Source: Verrucomicrobiota bacterium
GTDB taxonomy: Bacteria > Verrucomicrobiota > Lentisphaeria > JABSQK01 > JAJFLO01
Direction: 5' to 3'
DNA: 35,766 nucleotides
Assembly: GCA_021772615.1 (NCBI GenBank)
Contig: JAJFLQ010000100.1
Coordinates: 1-35,766 of the forward strand
Numbering within the stretch: position 1 is the first letter of the stretch; each line of letters opens with the position of its first letter. The notes beneath the pieces are model-generated. The model was not told where the DNA came from. It was given only the letters and a program-made list of their open reading frames with translations, and searched no databases. Position numbers and translations under genes: made by a program. Shown here one piece after another: positions 22,445 to 31,234 of this stretch.

Positions 22445-24931
22445 ATGCGCACGACCAGCCGAAAGCATTCATCATCGGGATTGACACTGGACTTACACGC
22501 CAAGGTCATCGACGGTGCCGACGCCTTGCTGGACAAGGACGCGGTATTGGTAAAACCGGAGTCGCATGTCTTCGGTGTTGCAGACGGCATCAGCGGTACA
22601 ATCGGCAGTGAGCACGCGAGTGATGTCGTCATGCAAGTCGTCGAAACTGCATGCGGCTCGGACGATTTTGGACTTGGAAAGGTCGAAAAGCGGCTCGGAA
22701 AAGCGCTGGATCTCGCCAATCGGCGCATTCGGGAATACGCGGAGGCAAACGGTATCGGCGATTTCTTTTCGTCGTTTGCGCTGTTGCACCTGCACCCCGG
22801 CAAGTCTATGGCAACGATGATGTACCTGGGATCGTGCCGTCTTTACGTCTACCGCGATCATAAACTGGACTTGATAGCCGATTCGGCGGATCGCGACATG
22901 CCGTCCGCGACCGACAGCATCGTTGTCGACGACGCCGGTCACGCACTGTCGGAAAAGCCGGCGCGTGCTATAGGACTGTCCGCCAATCCGGAATACGACA
23001 TTCGCCATTACCGGTTCCGCGAAAATGATCTGTTTATGCTCTGCACCGACGGACTGAACAGGCACGAGAGCGATTCCGAGATTTTGCGGATTCTTGGTGA
23101 TCTTGAGAATCACGAACTCAAGCACATTGCGGCGCGGCTCACGGCCGAGTCACGGAAGAAAGGTGCATTGGACAATATCTCAATGGTGCTGGTGCGCGTG
23201 CGAGCGTGCCGACGACGATCGCCGTGGATGTATGTCGCACCTGCGGTTATTGGCAGTCTGGTCGCATTCCTGGTGCTTTTTGCCGGTAGTCGACGAAACG
23301 CTGAGAGTCGGACCGGCGCCGCCGAAACAGTTGCTGTGGCATCAACTGAAGAAACAGAAATATCCGAGAGTTTTGCCGCCAACGACGGCGACCGGCGGGC
23401 GAATCCTGAAACGTCACCGTCAATTGCCGACTCGCATGGCACCGCGGCCGAGTCGCCGGCGGCTGCTGTGCCAGATCCGGTGCGGCCTGCAAATGCGGCA
23501 AATGCGGTGACGCCGTCGTCGAATATATCGCGTGGCGAATCGTCCGCCGCCGCTGCGGACGCACAGAAACCGGTGCGACCGGCTGTGCCGCCTGCGGTCA
23601 GCGCCGAGTCGGTGAGTGCTCCATCGCCCGTTGCAGCTGCAACGCCTGCGACCCGCGACAAACCCACGGAAACGCAATTGTCGGCCTCTGCGGCAACGGC
23701 GGGCACCAAGGTCGAGTCGGTGAGCGCCCCGTCGCCCGCTCTAGCTGCAACGCCGGCGGAGTCGCTGTCACCTGCTGTCGTTCCGACGAAGCCCGCAGCC
23801 GACAAGCGCAGTGTCGCCGCGCGACCACGTCCAGTACAAAATGGCCCCGACAAAACGTCGCAGCATGTGCCCCCTCCGGCAGCAAAGGAGACGCCGGCAG
23901 AAAAATCGCAACAAGCGATATCGCAAGCTGTTGCCGCTGTAGACAATACAAGACTGCCAACGGCTTCGATATCTGCCACATTATCACCGGCAGCAGCTCT
24001 TGTTCCCGACAAGCGTCAGATTAGCCAGGACGCGCCACTGCTCGGTATTGTGAATCCCGCTGCTGAGATTGTCGCACCGGAAAAAGACAAAGAAGCTGAG
24101 ATGCAGGATCAAGCCCAAGCTCTTTTCACCCGTTTCGAAAAGCTGATACACGATGCGTCGGCTTCAGGCGACTGGTCCGGCGTCCGTGCACTGCTCGACA
24201 GTAATCCGGAGCAGCGCAAACGCTTTCAGGCGTTGTCACACTTTCCAATCGCCGAGGCATGGTGCACGCTTCACGCACAATTCGGTGGTAAACCGACCGT
24301 CGCCGAGCAATGGAGCCGGCGTCTGAATGTAATTCGGCAGCCGCTGCGAGCCGGAGGTCTGGTATACGGCTCCGACGCATCACCCGCTGCGCCGGTGTCA
24401 TTGACAGAGGCGGGAGCTGCAGCAGCATGCCGTACGCTTGCAGGCACGCTCACAGCGCTGGAGCAATCGGCCATACAGACATGCGATCGCGTTCTCCGGG
24501 ACTATGATGTGATGAAGCCCGAGCTTCTCCTCGCTCTCCATCGGGCTATTGCAGACAGCACCGAAGGCAGTGACTGGCTTCGGGCACGCCTGACAGCGCG
24601 TGACAGCGCTGTCACAGCACTCAAAGCGCTGCACGACAGAATCCGGAATGCTGCACCGAACGCAGCGCCCGGGGCACGATTGGCGGCACTTGAAGAGGCC
24701 ACGCGGACGCTGCAACGCGAGTCGCGGGCACTCCACGATTATCGCCATCTCCTGTATGCTCTGTGTCGCGATTTCCAGGATTCTGCGGCCGCAAACGCTG
24801 CCGCTGCCGCGAAAACTGACGCGGCAGCCTCTTACGTTACCGCGTACAAAAGCTCCGAAACCGCGTTGCCCTGGCGTCCCGAGTCGACCGGCGTCGCGCG
24901 CGGCCCGACGTCTGCGACGCCGAAAAAATGA
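22445..24931 (+). CDS. PP2C-type protein phosphatase with membrane anchor and Ala/Pro-rich linker
   Basis: An 828-residue protein in four parts. Residues 1-255 are a PP2C/SpoIIE-like phosphatase: LDKDAVLV at 29-36, GVADGISG at 44-51, YLGSCRLYVYR at 127-137, CTDGLN at 200-205 and DNISMVLV at 243-250. The metal-binding aspartates are therefore in place. A single membrane helix follows (about 262-281). Residues about 285-560 are a low-complexity Ala/Pro/Ser/Thr linker with two copies of ESVSAPSP-xxAATPA at about 390 and 424. The last 270 or so residues are helical, rich in Ala and Arg, and not recognised. The order fits a cytoplasmic phosphatase linked through the membrane to a periplasmic or wall-spanning arm that reports on the envelope. 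No kinase partner is adjacent. The flagellin-like gene follows after 117 bp. Confidence 0.8.
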   Translation: MRTTSRKHSSSGLTLDLHAKVIDGADALLDKDAVLVKPESHVFGVADGISGTIGSEHASDVVMQVVETACGSDDFGLGKVEKRLGKALDLANRRIREYAEANGIGDFFSSFALLHLHPGKSMATMMYLGSCRLYVYRDHKLDLIADSADRDMPSATDSIVVDDAGHALSEKPARAIGLSANPEYDIRHYRFRENDLFMLCTDGLNRHESDSEILRILGDLENHELKHIAARLTAESRKKGALDNISMVLVRVRACRRRSPWMYVAPAVIGSLVAFLVLFAGSRRNAESRTGAAETVAVASTEETEISESFAANDGDRRANPETSPSIADSHGTAAESPAAAVPDPVRPANAANAVTPSSNISRGESSAAAADAQKPVRPAVPPAVSAESVSAPSPVAAATPATRDKPTETQLSASAATAGTKVESVSAPSPALAATPAESLSPAVVPTKPAADKRSVAARPRPVQNGPDKTSQHVPPPAAKETPAEKSQQAISQAVAAVDNTRLPTASISATLSPAAALVPDKRQISQDAPLLGIVNPAAEIVAPEKDKEAEMQDQAQALFTRFEKLIHDASASGDWSGVRALLDSNPEQRKRFQALSHFPIAEAWCTLHAQFGGKPTVAEQWSRRLNVIRQPLRAGGLVYGSDASPAAPVSLTEAGAAAACRTLAGTLTALEQSAIQTCDRVLRDYDVMKPELLLALHRAIADSTEGSDWLRARLTARDSAVTALKALHDRIRNAAPNAAPGARLAALEEATRTLQRESRALHDYRHLLYALCRDFQDSAAANAAAAAKTDAAASYVTAYKSSETALPWRPESTGVARGPTSATPKK

Positions 24932-25048
24932 CGGCTAAAGGTTAAATAAACCCTTGGCGTGACCGATATAAGCCTTCAGAGGCGTCTCGCCACAGTCGGT
25001 GGCGCTATCAGTCGTGGCAATCGCAGATACCCAACCTCGGTTACAATC

Positions 25049-25846
25049 ATGATAAATCCAGTTATGCATAGTGTCGTCCCAGTGAATGGTCAGACAGCAA
25101 ACCGTCACGCAAACCAGTTGTCCGAGATTGCCGGTGGCAAGAAATCGGCGGTCAATTCGAGTGCAGCGCTGATTCAAATCGGCGAAAGGCTGCTCGGTCG
25201 CGTTGGCCGCGCAGACGCGGCAAATTCAAATGTACGGATGGCGCAAAGCCGGAGCCTGACGGCATCCGCAGCACAGCAGCAGACCTTTGACAGTCTCGCA
25301 CGACTCAAGGATTTGAGCATCCGCGCCGGCGACGGCACATTGTCTGCCCGCGATCGCAACGCGCTCAATAACGAAGCCCGTGACATAGTCGATTCGCTGC
25401 GCGACAACTCGCGCAACCTGCGATTCAACGGCGAGCGGATTATGGACACAGAAGCCGTATCGACAACGGCGTCTGCCGACGGCGCAGATGTCACGGTCAG
25501 CGGCGGTATTTCTGATCCCGATGCCTTGAATCTTGACGACATCGACCTTTCCACTGCAGAAGGCGCTGCGGCGGCCGGCGAGGCAATCGATGAGGCCGTG
25601 GAGGCGGTAGGTGCTCAGGCCGTACGTCTCGGTGCCGAACAGCAGGCGTTTGAACGGCAGTTTGCTGCCAACCTGACGGATGCGGAACAGAGTCTCAGTG
25701 CCGGTGTGGATCTGGTTTTTACAGATATCGCACGCTCAATGGTAAACGGAACATCGGCATCGATCATGGCCGATGTCGGCGCGGCACTGCAGGCACAGGC
25801 GACAAACCTGGAGGCCCAGTCACTGCAAATGCTGATTCCACGGTAA
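25049..25846 (+). CDS. Orphan flagellin-like protein (D0/D1 only)
   Basis: A 265-residue, Ala/Ser/Asp-rich helical protein without Cys or Trp. Its two ends match the coiled D0/D1 halves of flagellin and FlgL. The N-terminal half has QLSEIAGGKKSAVNSSAA, then QQQTFDSLARLKDLSIRAGDG and RDRNALNNEARDIVDSLRDN, ending in LRFNGERIMD, the place of the flagellin T-x-F-N-G step. The C-terminal half has AIDEAVEAVGAQAVRLGAEQQ, a matching helix, and VGAALQAQATNLEAQSLQML. A short acidic central part replaces the variable domains, so it would form a thin filament or an adaptor. No flagellar export, hook or motor genes are nearby. The ATG at 25049 has no strong ribosome site. Confidence 0.62.
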   Translation: MINPVMHSVVPVNGQTANRHANQLSEIAGGKKSAVNSSAALIQIGERLLGRVGRADAANSNVRMAQSRSLTASAAQQQTFDSLARLKDLSIRAGDGTLSARDRNALNNEARDIVDSLRDNSRNLRFNGERIMDTEAVSTTASADGADVTVSGGISDPDALNLDDIDLSTAEGAAAAGEAIDEAVEAVGAQAVRLGAEQQAFERQFAANLTDAEQSLSAGVDLVFTDIARSMVNGTSASIMADVGAALQAQATNLEAQSLQMLIPR

Positions 25847-25911
25847 GCGACTGGTGCGGCGGTGGTGCAGCATTACATTCTCGTTTGCGTTCATCATGGC
25901 CCAGTCGTGTG

Positions 25912-25996
25912 TTGGAGTTCGCGCTTCAGCGTGCTTGCGCTATCCCACGCGCGTGGCTCTGCGTGACGTGAATCCCACGATAAATCGTGAACTCCA
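25912..25996 (+). repeat. Dispersed palindromic element (copy B)
   Basis: An 85 bp copy beginning TTGGAGTTCGCGCTTCAGCG and ending CACGATAAATCGTGAACTCC-A. The first and last eight bases are inverted repeats (TGGAGTTC and GAACTCCA). Each end has a hairpin, CGC-TTCA-GCG on the left and CACGA-TAAA-TCGTG on the right. It lies between the flagellin-like gene and the 3' end of guaC. The first 30 or so bases are almost identical to copies A and C, while the middle diverges. Confidence 0.8.
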
Positions 25997-26090
25997 CCAG
26001 GACGCCCGTAGGATCGGCACCGCCGACTTCCCCAGCCAACGGCTACCGACAACGCCGGTGGTAATGGACGTCTTCGATGCTACTGTCGGA

Positions 26091-27101
26091 TCACAGCGCC
26101 TTGTGCGGGAGGCTTTCGACGCGTCCGGCGGGGGTGACAATGACGTAGTCCAGCTTTCGTTGTAATTCCTTTACCGTGGACGCACCGGCATAGGTAAGGC
26201 CGGAACGAAGTCCGCCGATGATATCAGCGATGATGGCGTCTTCGTCTTCACGATATGGCACCTCAAGCGCAATACCTTCGGCCGTTTTCCAATCGGTCAG
26301 GCCACCGTGATAGTCGTCCATGACTTCGCTGCTGGCCATACCGCGATAGGTCTTTACTTTCGTACAACCGTCAGCGCCGCCCACCACCGCACCCGGTGTC
26401 GGTCTGGTGCCGGCAAGCATACTGCCAAGCATCACAAAATCCGCGCCGAACGCCAGGGCCTTAACGACGTCGCCGGCGGTGCGAATTCCGCCGTCCGCGA
26501 CGATCGACCGATCGACGCGGGAGCAATCACGTATCGCGGTAAGGCTCGGAACGCCAAAACCCGTCTTGATGCGTGTCGTGCAGACAGAGCCGCTGCCGAT
26601 ACCGACCTTGACAATGTCGGCGCCACAGGAGGCGAGATAGTCCGCACCGGCGTAGGTCGCGACATTGCCGGCCATAATGCACACATCCTTCCCGAGAATC
26701 TCGCCCAGGCTGCGCAGCGTCTTGCCAACGTACTTCGCGTGCGCATGCGCGACATCGACGCAGAATCGCGTGGCGCCGGCATCACGCAATGCTTCGGCGC
26801 GCTCGAGATCCGCATCTGAAGCACCGATTGAGACGAAAGCCGACGCCGTGCATTGGCGGTACATAGCGACGCTGTCGGCAATGGACTTAAACCGGTGCAA
26901 GACCCCGATACCACCCTTGAGCGCGATGAAATTGGCCATCGCAGCTTCGGTAATGGTATCCATATTCGCGGTCATTATCGGCAATCTCAACGTGAGTTTG
27001 CCGCTGCGATCCGTGACGGAGGTGTCGACAACGCGCCGTGATTCCCAGTGATTATAAGATGGTACCAGCAACACGTCGTCGTAGGTTACTGCATGTGTCA
27101 T
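26091..27101 (-). CDS. guaC: GMP reductase (IMPDH/GMPR family without CBS domains)
   Basis: A 336-residue TIM-barrel enzyme of the IMP dehydrogenase/GMP reductase family. The catalytic loop is [19 protein letters not shown] with C174 and T176. The glycines that bind phosphate are in [12 protein letters not shown] and VMLGSMLAG. The region [16 protein letters not shown] followed by [10 protein letters not shown] places a glutamate near 275, as in the Thr-Glu pair of GMP reductases. No CBS domains interrupt the barrel, and the length fits GuaC (about 325-347 residues), not IMPDH (about 490). It should reduce GMP to IMP with NADPH. AAGGAA precedes ATG 27101 and the gene begins 21 bp after the cyclase stop, so they are probably co-transcribed. 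A short IMPDH remains an alternative. Confidence 0.78.
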   Translation of the reverse strand: MTHAVTYDDVLLVPSYNHWESRRVVDTSVTDRSGKLTLRLPIMTANMDTITEAAMANFIALKGGIGVLHRFKSIADSVAMYRQCTASAFVSIGASDADLERAEALRDAGATRFCVDVAHAHAKYVGKTLRSLGEILGKDVCIMAGNVATYAGADYLASCGADIVKVGIGSGSVCTTRIKTGFGVPSLTAIRDCSRVDRSIVADGGIRTAGDVVKALAFGADFVMLGSMLAGTRPTPGAVVGGADGCTKVKTYRGMASSEVMDDYHGGLTDWKTAEGIALEVPYREDEDAIIADIIGGLRSGLTYAGASTVKELQRKLDYVIVTPAGRVESLPHKAL

Positions 27102-27122
27102 AAGATTCCTTGTTTCCGCATT

Positions 27123-29378
27123 TTATTTCGTTGTCATGACCCAAACGCCGTCCCAGTCGGGCAGCGGCGGGTTGGCCATAAAGTATTGCGCCCGCTCAGT
27201 GTACAGTTGCGGCAGATAATCCTGGTCATTGAGAGACAGGCATGAGGAAAACATCTCGATCGCATCTTGCCACTTCTGGTCGCGGTAGGCATTGAGCGCT
27301 TCGCTGTAGCGTTGAACGGACGCATCGATATTCGGGAATGTCTCCTCAGTATGAAAATCGAGGATCTCATAAATGGCAACGGGTTTGGTCTTGCCCTTTA
27401 CTGTCATGCGATCTGCCTCGCGACAGCGGTAGTTGCCCTTGAGTTTCCTGAAGGTGTGCTCGCTGATCAATATCTGACTGCGGTAGAATTTACATGCACT
27501 TTCGAGGCGTGCGGCAAGATTTACGCCATCGCCGATCATAGTGTAATCCATACGCTTCATAGAACCGATATTGCCGGCAAGGACCTCATCGGTGTTGATG
27601 CCGATACCGATATCGATCATGTCCTGATCATCTGCTTTCCGCTGTCGATTTAAGTCGCCCAGGGCACGTATCATGTCGATCGCGGCCGTGACCGAGTTGT
27701 CGGTATCGTTCTCGCCCGGGAACGGCACGCCAAACGCCGCCATGATCGCATCGCCAATATACTTGTCAAGGATGCCGTGGTGCTCGAAAATGATATCGAC
27801 CATGATCGTGAAATACTCGTTCAGCATTGTGACGGTTCCCTGCGCCCCCAGCTTCTCCGCCATCGTCGTGAATCCGCGGATATCCGAAAACAAAACGGAC
27901 GCCTCCTGAATCTGGCCGCCGAGAATCTCCTCGCCGGACTCGAGCAGGCGCTCTGAAACCTCTTTTGTCATGTATCGTGCAAGCGTGCCCTTAAGTCGTT
28001 TCTCGCCCGTAATGTCTTCGAAAACCAGTAGCGAACCGATCCTATCTTTCTTGACGTTGGTGAGCGGCGCTATGGTGAGATTTACGGGGCTCTCACCGCC
28101 GTCTTCGAGCACGAGCTGGCTGTCCATGGTGACATCGGTCTGGCCTGTCGTGAGCACCCGATCGATCTTTTCGACGATCCAACTGTTGTCGCCCCGGAAG
28201 AAGTCGCCCGCCGGCATACCTATGATACTGCCGACGTCGGCATGCAGGATATTCAGTGATGCCTCATTGCATTTCACAATCCGGCCCTCTGCGTCCAGCG
28301 ACATCACGCCGTTGCTGAGACTTTCGAGGATGCTCTCGTCGTAGTTCTTGAGATTCAACACTTCCTCGAACAACTTCTCCTTCTGGTCGATCAATGTCAC
28401 ATTGGATACCGCAACCGCGGCCTGCGAGGAAATCGATTCGGCCAGGCGAACGATGTCCTCTGAAAACGAAATAACCTCGCCACTCTTCGGGTCCTTGGCA
28501 TTCAGTAACTGAATCACCCCGACGATGATATTCTCATCGTTACGCATGGGAATCACCAGCATCGATTGGGACTTGTAACCGGTGGCGACATCAAACTTCT
28601 TGGGACCGGTGAAGTCGAATAATTCCGAATCGTAGACGTCGCCAATGTTCACGGTCTCGCCGTTAAGCGCGACGTACGCCGACACATTGGATTCTTCCAA
28701 CTCGACCGGGGAAAAAGGAATCTCGTCGCCGGAACTGCCGCCCATAGAAATATCGAGCGTGTCGTTCTGGATGATGAGAAAGTTGAGCACGTCGTCGGCA
28801 AGCAAATACAGAGTGCCGGCATCGGCATGCGTAATGGCGCGCGTATGCGAGATGATCATTTCCGACAGCTTATTGAAATCCTTCTCCGACGACAACGCCG
28901 TGCCGATTTCAGTCATCTTATCGACAATCTTGCCAAGCTTGCGATTCATCTGCTGCATGTCCGCGACCAACTGGCGGTTCTGGTCGACGATACGCTTTTT
29001 CTCAAGCGCCTTGTCGGCGGCAAGAATGATCGTGTCCTGGATATTTTCGTCTTTGAGAAGGTAGTCGCCTGCGCCGCTGGAAATGGCCTCCATCGCCACG
29101 GAAATCTCATTGTTGCCCGTCAATATGACCAAGGGCACATCGTGGTTGTCGTCGCGGAGCTTTTTGATCAGTTCCAGCCCGCCCATCACCGGCATGTTGA
29201 TGTCCGTAATGATTAGCTTAATTTCGGGATCGCTGGTGAATGTATCGTATCCGTCCTGTCCGTTCTCCGCGGAATTCACCAAGTATCCGTGTGACTGGAG
29301 AATGTCACACAGGATCTCACGGGTGAACAGGTCGTCGTCGACCACGAGTATTTTCGGCTTTGTTTCGGGCACTGTCAT
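27123..29378 (-). CDS. Class III adenylate cyclase with receiver, GAF and PAS domains
   Basis: A 751-residue signal protein. Residues 10-125 are a response-regulator receiver (acidic pocket D14-D16, phospho-acceptor D59, T87, K109). A coiled segment, a GAF domain (about 165-330) and a PAS domain (about 345-460) follow. The class III cyclase domain (about 490-680) has VLFSDIRGFT and GDAIMA with both metal-binding aspartates. The substrate-selecting residues are Lys in DKYIGD and Thr in DYTMIGD, which indicate ATP rather than GTP, and the transition-state Asn/Arg are in VNLAARLES. The domain should be active and make cAMP in response to a phosphorelay and a GAF/PAS ligand. No histidine kinase is in the window. 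The tail after about 700 looks like a short helical-repeat segment. GMP reductase follows on the same mRNA. Confidence 0.9.
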   Translation of the reverse strand: MTVPETKPKILVVDDDLFTREILCDILQSHGYLVNSAENGQDGYDTFTSDPEIKLIITDINMPVMGGLELIKKLRDDNHDVPLVILTGNNEISVAMEAISSGAGDYLLKDENIQDTIILAADKALEKKRIVDQNRQLVADMQQMNRKLGKIVDKMTEIGTALSSEKDFNKLSEMIISHTRAITHADAGTLYLLADDVLNFLIIQNDTLDISMGGSSGDEIPFSPVELEESNVSAYVALNGETVNIGDVYDSELFDFTGPKKFDVATGYKSQSMLVIPMRNDENIIVGVIQLLNAKDPKSGEVISFSEDIVRLAESISSQAAVAVSNVTLIDQKEKLFEEVLNLKNYDESILESLSNGVMSLDAEGRIVKCNEASLNILHADVGSIIGMPAGDFFRGDNSWIVEKIDRVLTTGQTDVTMDSQLVLEDGGESPVNLTIAPLTNVKKDRIGSLLVFEDITGEKRLKGTLARYMTKEVSERLLESGEEILGGQIQEASVLFSDIRGFTTMAEKLGAQGTVTMLNEYFTIMVDIIFEHHGILDKYIGDAIMAAFGVPFPGENDTDNSVTAAIDMIRALGDLNRQRKADDQDMIDIGIGINTDEVLAGNIGSMKRMDYTMIGDGVNLAARLESACKFYRSQILISEHTFRKLKGNYRCREADRMTVKGKTKPVAIYEILDFHTEETFPNIDASVQRYSEALNAYRDQKWQDAIEMFSSCLSLNDQDYLPQLYTERAQYFMANPPLPDWDGVWVMTTK

Positions 29379-29473
29379 CGGAATGGATTTGGCTTGCCGG
29401 TTACCGGGAATGCGAAGGTGGCAGTTGCGAAAACAGACGCAACTGTATCTGCAAGTTAGCAGGATTCATTACC

Positions 29474-29503
29474 TTAATAGTATTGCATCGAACGTCAAGA
29501 CAA
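29474..29503 (-). promoter_or_regulatory. Possible sigma-70-type promoter for the cyclase gene
   Basis: On the minus strand TTGTCT (29503-29498) and TATTAA (29479-29474) are separated by 18 bases, a four-of-six match at each box. It lies about 95 bp before ATG 29378 in the 269 bp gap between the divergent cyclase and hflX genes. It is a guess from box sequence and spacing. Confidence 0.22.
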
Positions 29504-29647
29504 ATAGTGTATCACCTTGATGTCTGAAATCCCGAAGAAAAGGTCGTTGCGGTCACCGTGTCCGCTCGCTGTGAACTCCCGAACGGAAGGCAGGATAATT
29601 CCAACACTATACATATTCGACATAAGCGATCACCGTTCGGGTCAACA

Positions 29648-30958
29648 ATGCCGCACGCCTCTGCGGCGGGGGGGCACGTGATCTCACTGGACGATCGCGC
29701 CACGAGGGGCAATAAAGCCTGCCTCGTTTCGGTAAAGACACCGGAGCTGACAGAGAATCAGGCACAGGACATGCTCACAGAGCTCAAGGAACTCGCGACG
29801 ACCTTGGGCCTGGAGATCATTACCGACAGGCTGGTGAAAATTCGCCGGCCGCATCAACGCTATCTGGTAGGCGCCGGAAATGCCGAGGCGATCCGCATGG
29901 ATTGCGTCGAATCCGGAGCCGACGTCATCATATTCGACAACGAATTGTCTCCATCGCAGCAACGCAATTGGGAGAGATTCACCGAACTTCGGGTGATGGA
30001 TCGACGCGAGGTCATATTGGATATATTTGCAGCCCGAGCCTCGACCCGCGAGGCGGTGCTGCAGGTCGAGCTGGCGAAAGCAGAGTACATGCTGCCGCGA
30101 TTGAAGCGGGCGTGGACACATCTGTCCCGGCAGAAGGGCGGGGTAGGGCTTCGCGGCGGTGATGGCGAGAAGCAGATCGAGGTCGACGAAAGACTGGTAC
30201 GACAACGGATTTCAAAGCTACAGACAGAACTCAAGTCTGTACGCAAGCGTCGTGGCGAGCAACGAAAGAAAAGACGCGAAATTCCGATTCCGAACGCTGC
30301 CATTGTTGGCTATACGAACGCGGGCAAATCGTCGCTTCTCAATCGCTTGACAGCTGCCGGTGTCAAATCGGAGGATAAACTCTTTGCAACCCTTGATCCT
30401 ACGACGCGCCGTGTCCTGCTGGATAACAAACAGGTCGTATTATTCACCGACACCGTTGGTTTCGTGCGGAAGTTGCCGCATGATCTTATTGAGGCTTTCA
30501 AGGCGACGCTTGAAGAAGCGGTGATGGCCACGATGCTGATCCATGTGGTCGATATCACAACCGAACATATCGACGACCACATGCTCACCACCCGAGACGT
30601 GCTCAAAGAGATCGGTGCAGACGACAAATTTACGGTAACAGCATTCAATAAGATCGATCTGGTTGATCGACCTTATCTTATACCGCGGATACGAAAGCAG
30701 CATCCCGGCTGCGTGTTTATCTCGTCGAAAACCGGCGCCGGCATTGATGGTTTACTTGACGTAGTGAAGGGGTATCTCGAACAGGACCTGTGCGAGTTGG
30801 CATTACGCATTCCGTCGACACATTACAATGTTGTCGCGATGGTACATCGTACCGGCAAGATCCTGTCGCAGGAATATGTGGACGACTCGATTTTAATGAC
30901 GGTACGCGTCCCCAAGGCTACCGTCGATGAACTGCTCCCGTTCGTCGCGGAAAAATAG
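29648..30958 (+). CDS. hflX: GTPase HflX
   Basis: A 436-residue Obg-HflX GTPase. It has the HflX N-terminal domain (LVGAGNAEAIR, IIFDNELSPSQQRNWE, ILDIFAARASTREAVLQVELA) and the helical linker with GGVGLRGGDGEKQIEVDERL. The G domain follows: GYTNAGKS at 221-228, the T-x-D-x-T switch, DTVGF at 268-272 and NKID. HflX binds the ribosomal large subunit and helps split or rescue stalled ribosomes under stress. In the linker motif the usual R-G-P-G-E-T-Q-L-E reads R-G-G-D-G-E-K-Q-I-E, a variant with one added residue. I chose ATG 29648; an upstream GTG at 29558 would add 30 residues with no family match. The divergent neighbour is the cyclase. Confidence 0.93.
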   Translation: MPHASAAGGHVISLDDRATRGNKACLVSVKTPELTENQAQDMLTELKELATTLGLEIITDRLVKIRRPHQRYLVGAGNAEAIRMDCVESGADVIIFDNELSPSQQRNWERFTELRVMDRREVILDIFAARASTREAVLQVELAKAEYMLPRLKRAWTHLSRQKGGVGLRGGDGEKQIEVDERLVRQRISKLQTELKSVRKRRGEQRKKRREIPIPNAAIVGYTNAGKSSLLNRLTAAGVKSEDKLFATLDPTTRRVLLDNKQVVLFTDTVGFVRKLPHDLIEAFKATLEEAVMATMLIHVVDITTEHIDDHMLTTRDVLKEIGADDKFTVTAFNKIDLVDRPYLIPRIRKQHPGCVFISSKTGAGIDGLLDVVKGYLEQDLCELALRIPSTHYNVVAMVHRTGKILSQEYVDDSILMTVRVPKATVDELLPFVAEK

Positions 30959-31065
30959 ACGGGGTCTCACACTTTGTGCCACGTAGAACTCCCGGGACCT
31001 TTGGTTCGGCGCTGAAAAAGAAAAAGGCGAAGCGGTACACTCCCCCGACCGACTTCGGCCAGTTG

Positions 31066-31150
31066 TTGGAGTTCGCGCTTCAGCGTGCTCGCGCGATGCA
31101 AGCGTAGTCCTCTGTGTGACGTGAAACCCACGATAAATCGTGAACTCCAA
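31066..31150 (+). repeat. Dispersed palindromic element (copy C)
   Basis: An 85 bp copy with the same ends as the element at 25912: TTGGAGTTCGCGCTTCAGCG at the left and CACGATAAATCGTGAACTCC at the right. The right third, from GTGACGTGAA to the end, differs from that copy at a single position. The middle (about 30 bases) differs. It lies in the gap between hflX and the convergent 3' end of gpsA, and may form the transcript end for either. Confidence 0.8.
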
Positions 31151-31234
31151 CGAAGAGCGTCACCACCGTGCTCGTCTCCGGGGCTGTTGGTCCTGCACGT
31201 CGACGTTGGAAATCCAATGTTGAACACCGTTTAC

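Noticed and set aside
23110..24012. 300-residue Ala/Gly/Asp-rich frame antisense to the PP2C linker
   Set aside because: It mirrors the low-complexity Ala/Pro linker; long antisense frames are expected opposite such DNA.
26091..27101. IMP dehydrogenase as the name of the guaC gene
   Set aside because: Length, absence of CBS domains and the GMASSEVM...AEG region fit GMP reductase better, though both families share the catalytic loop.
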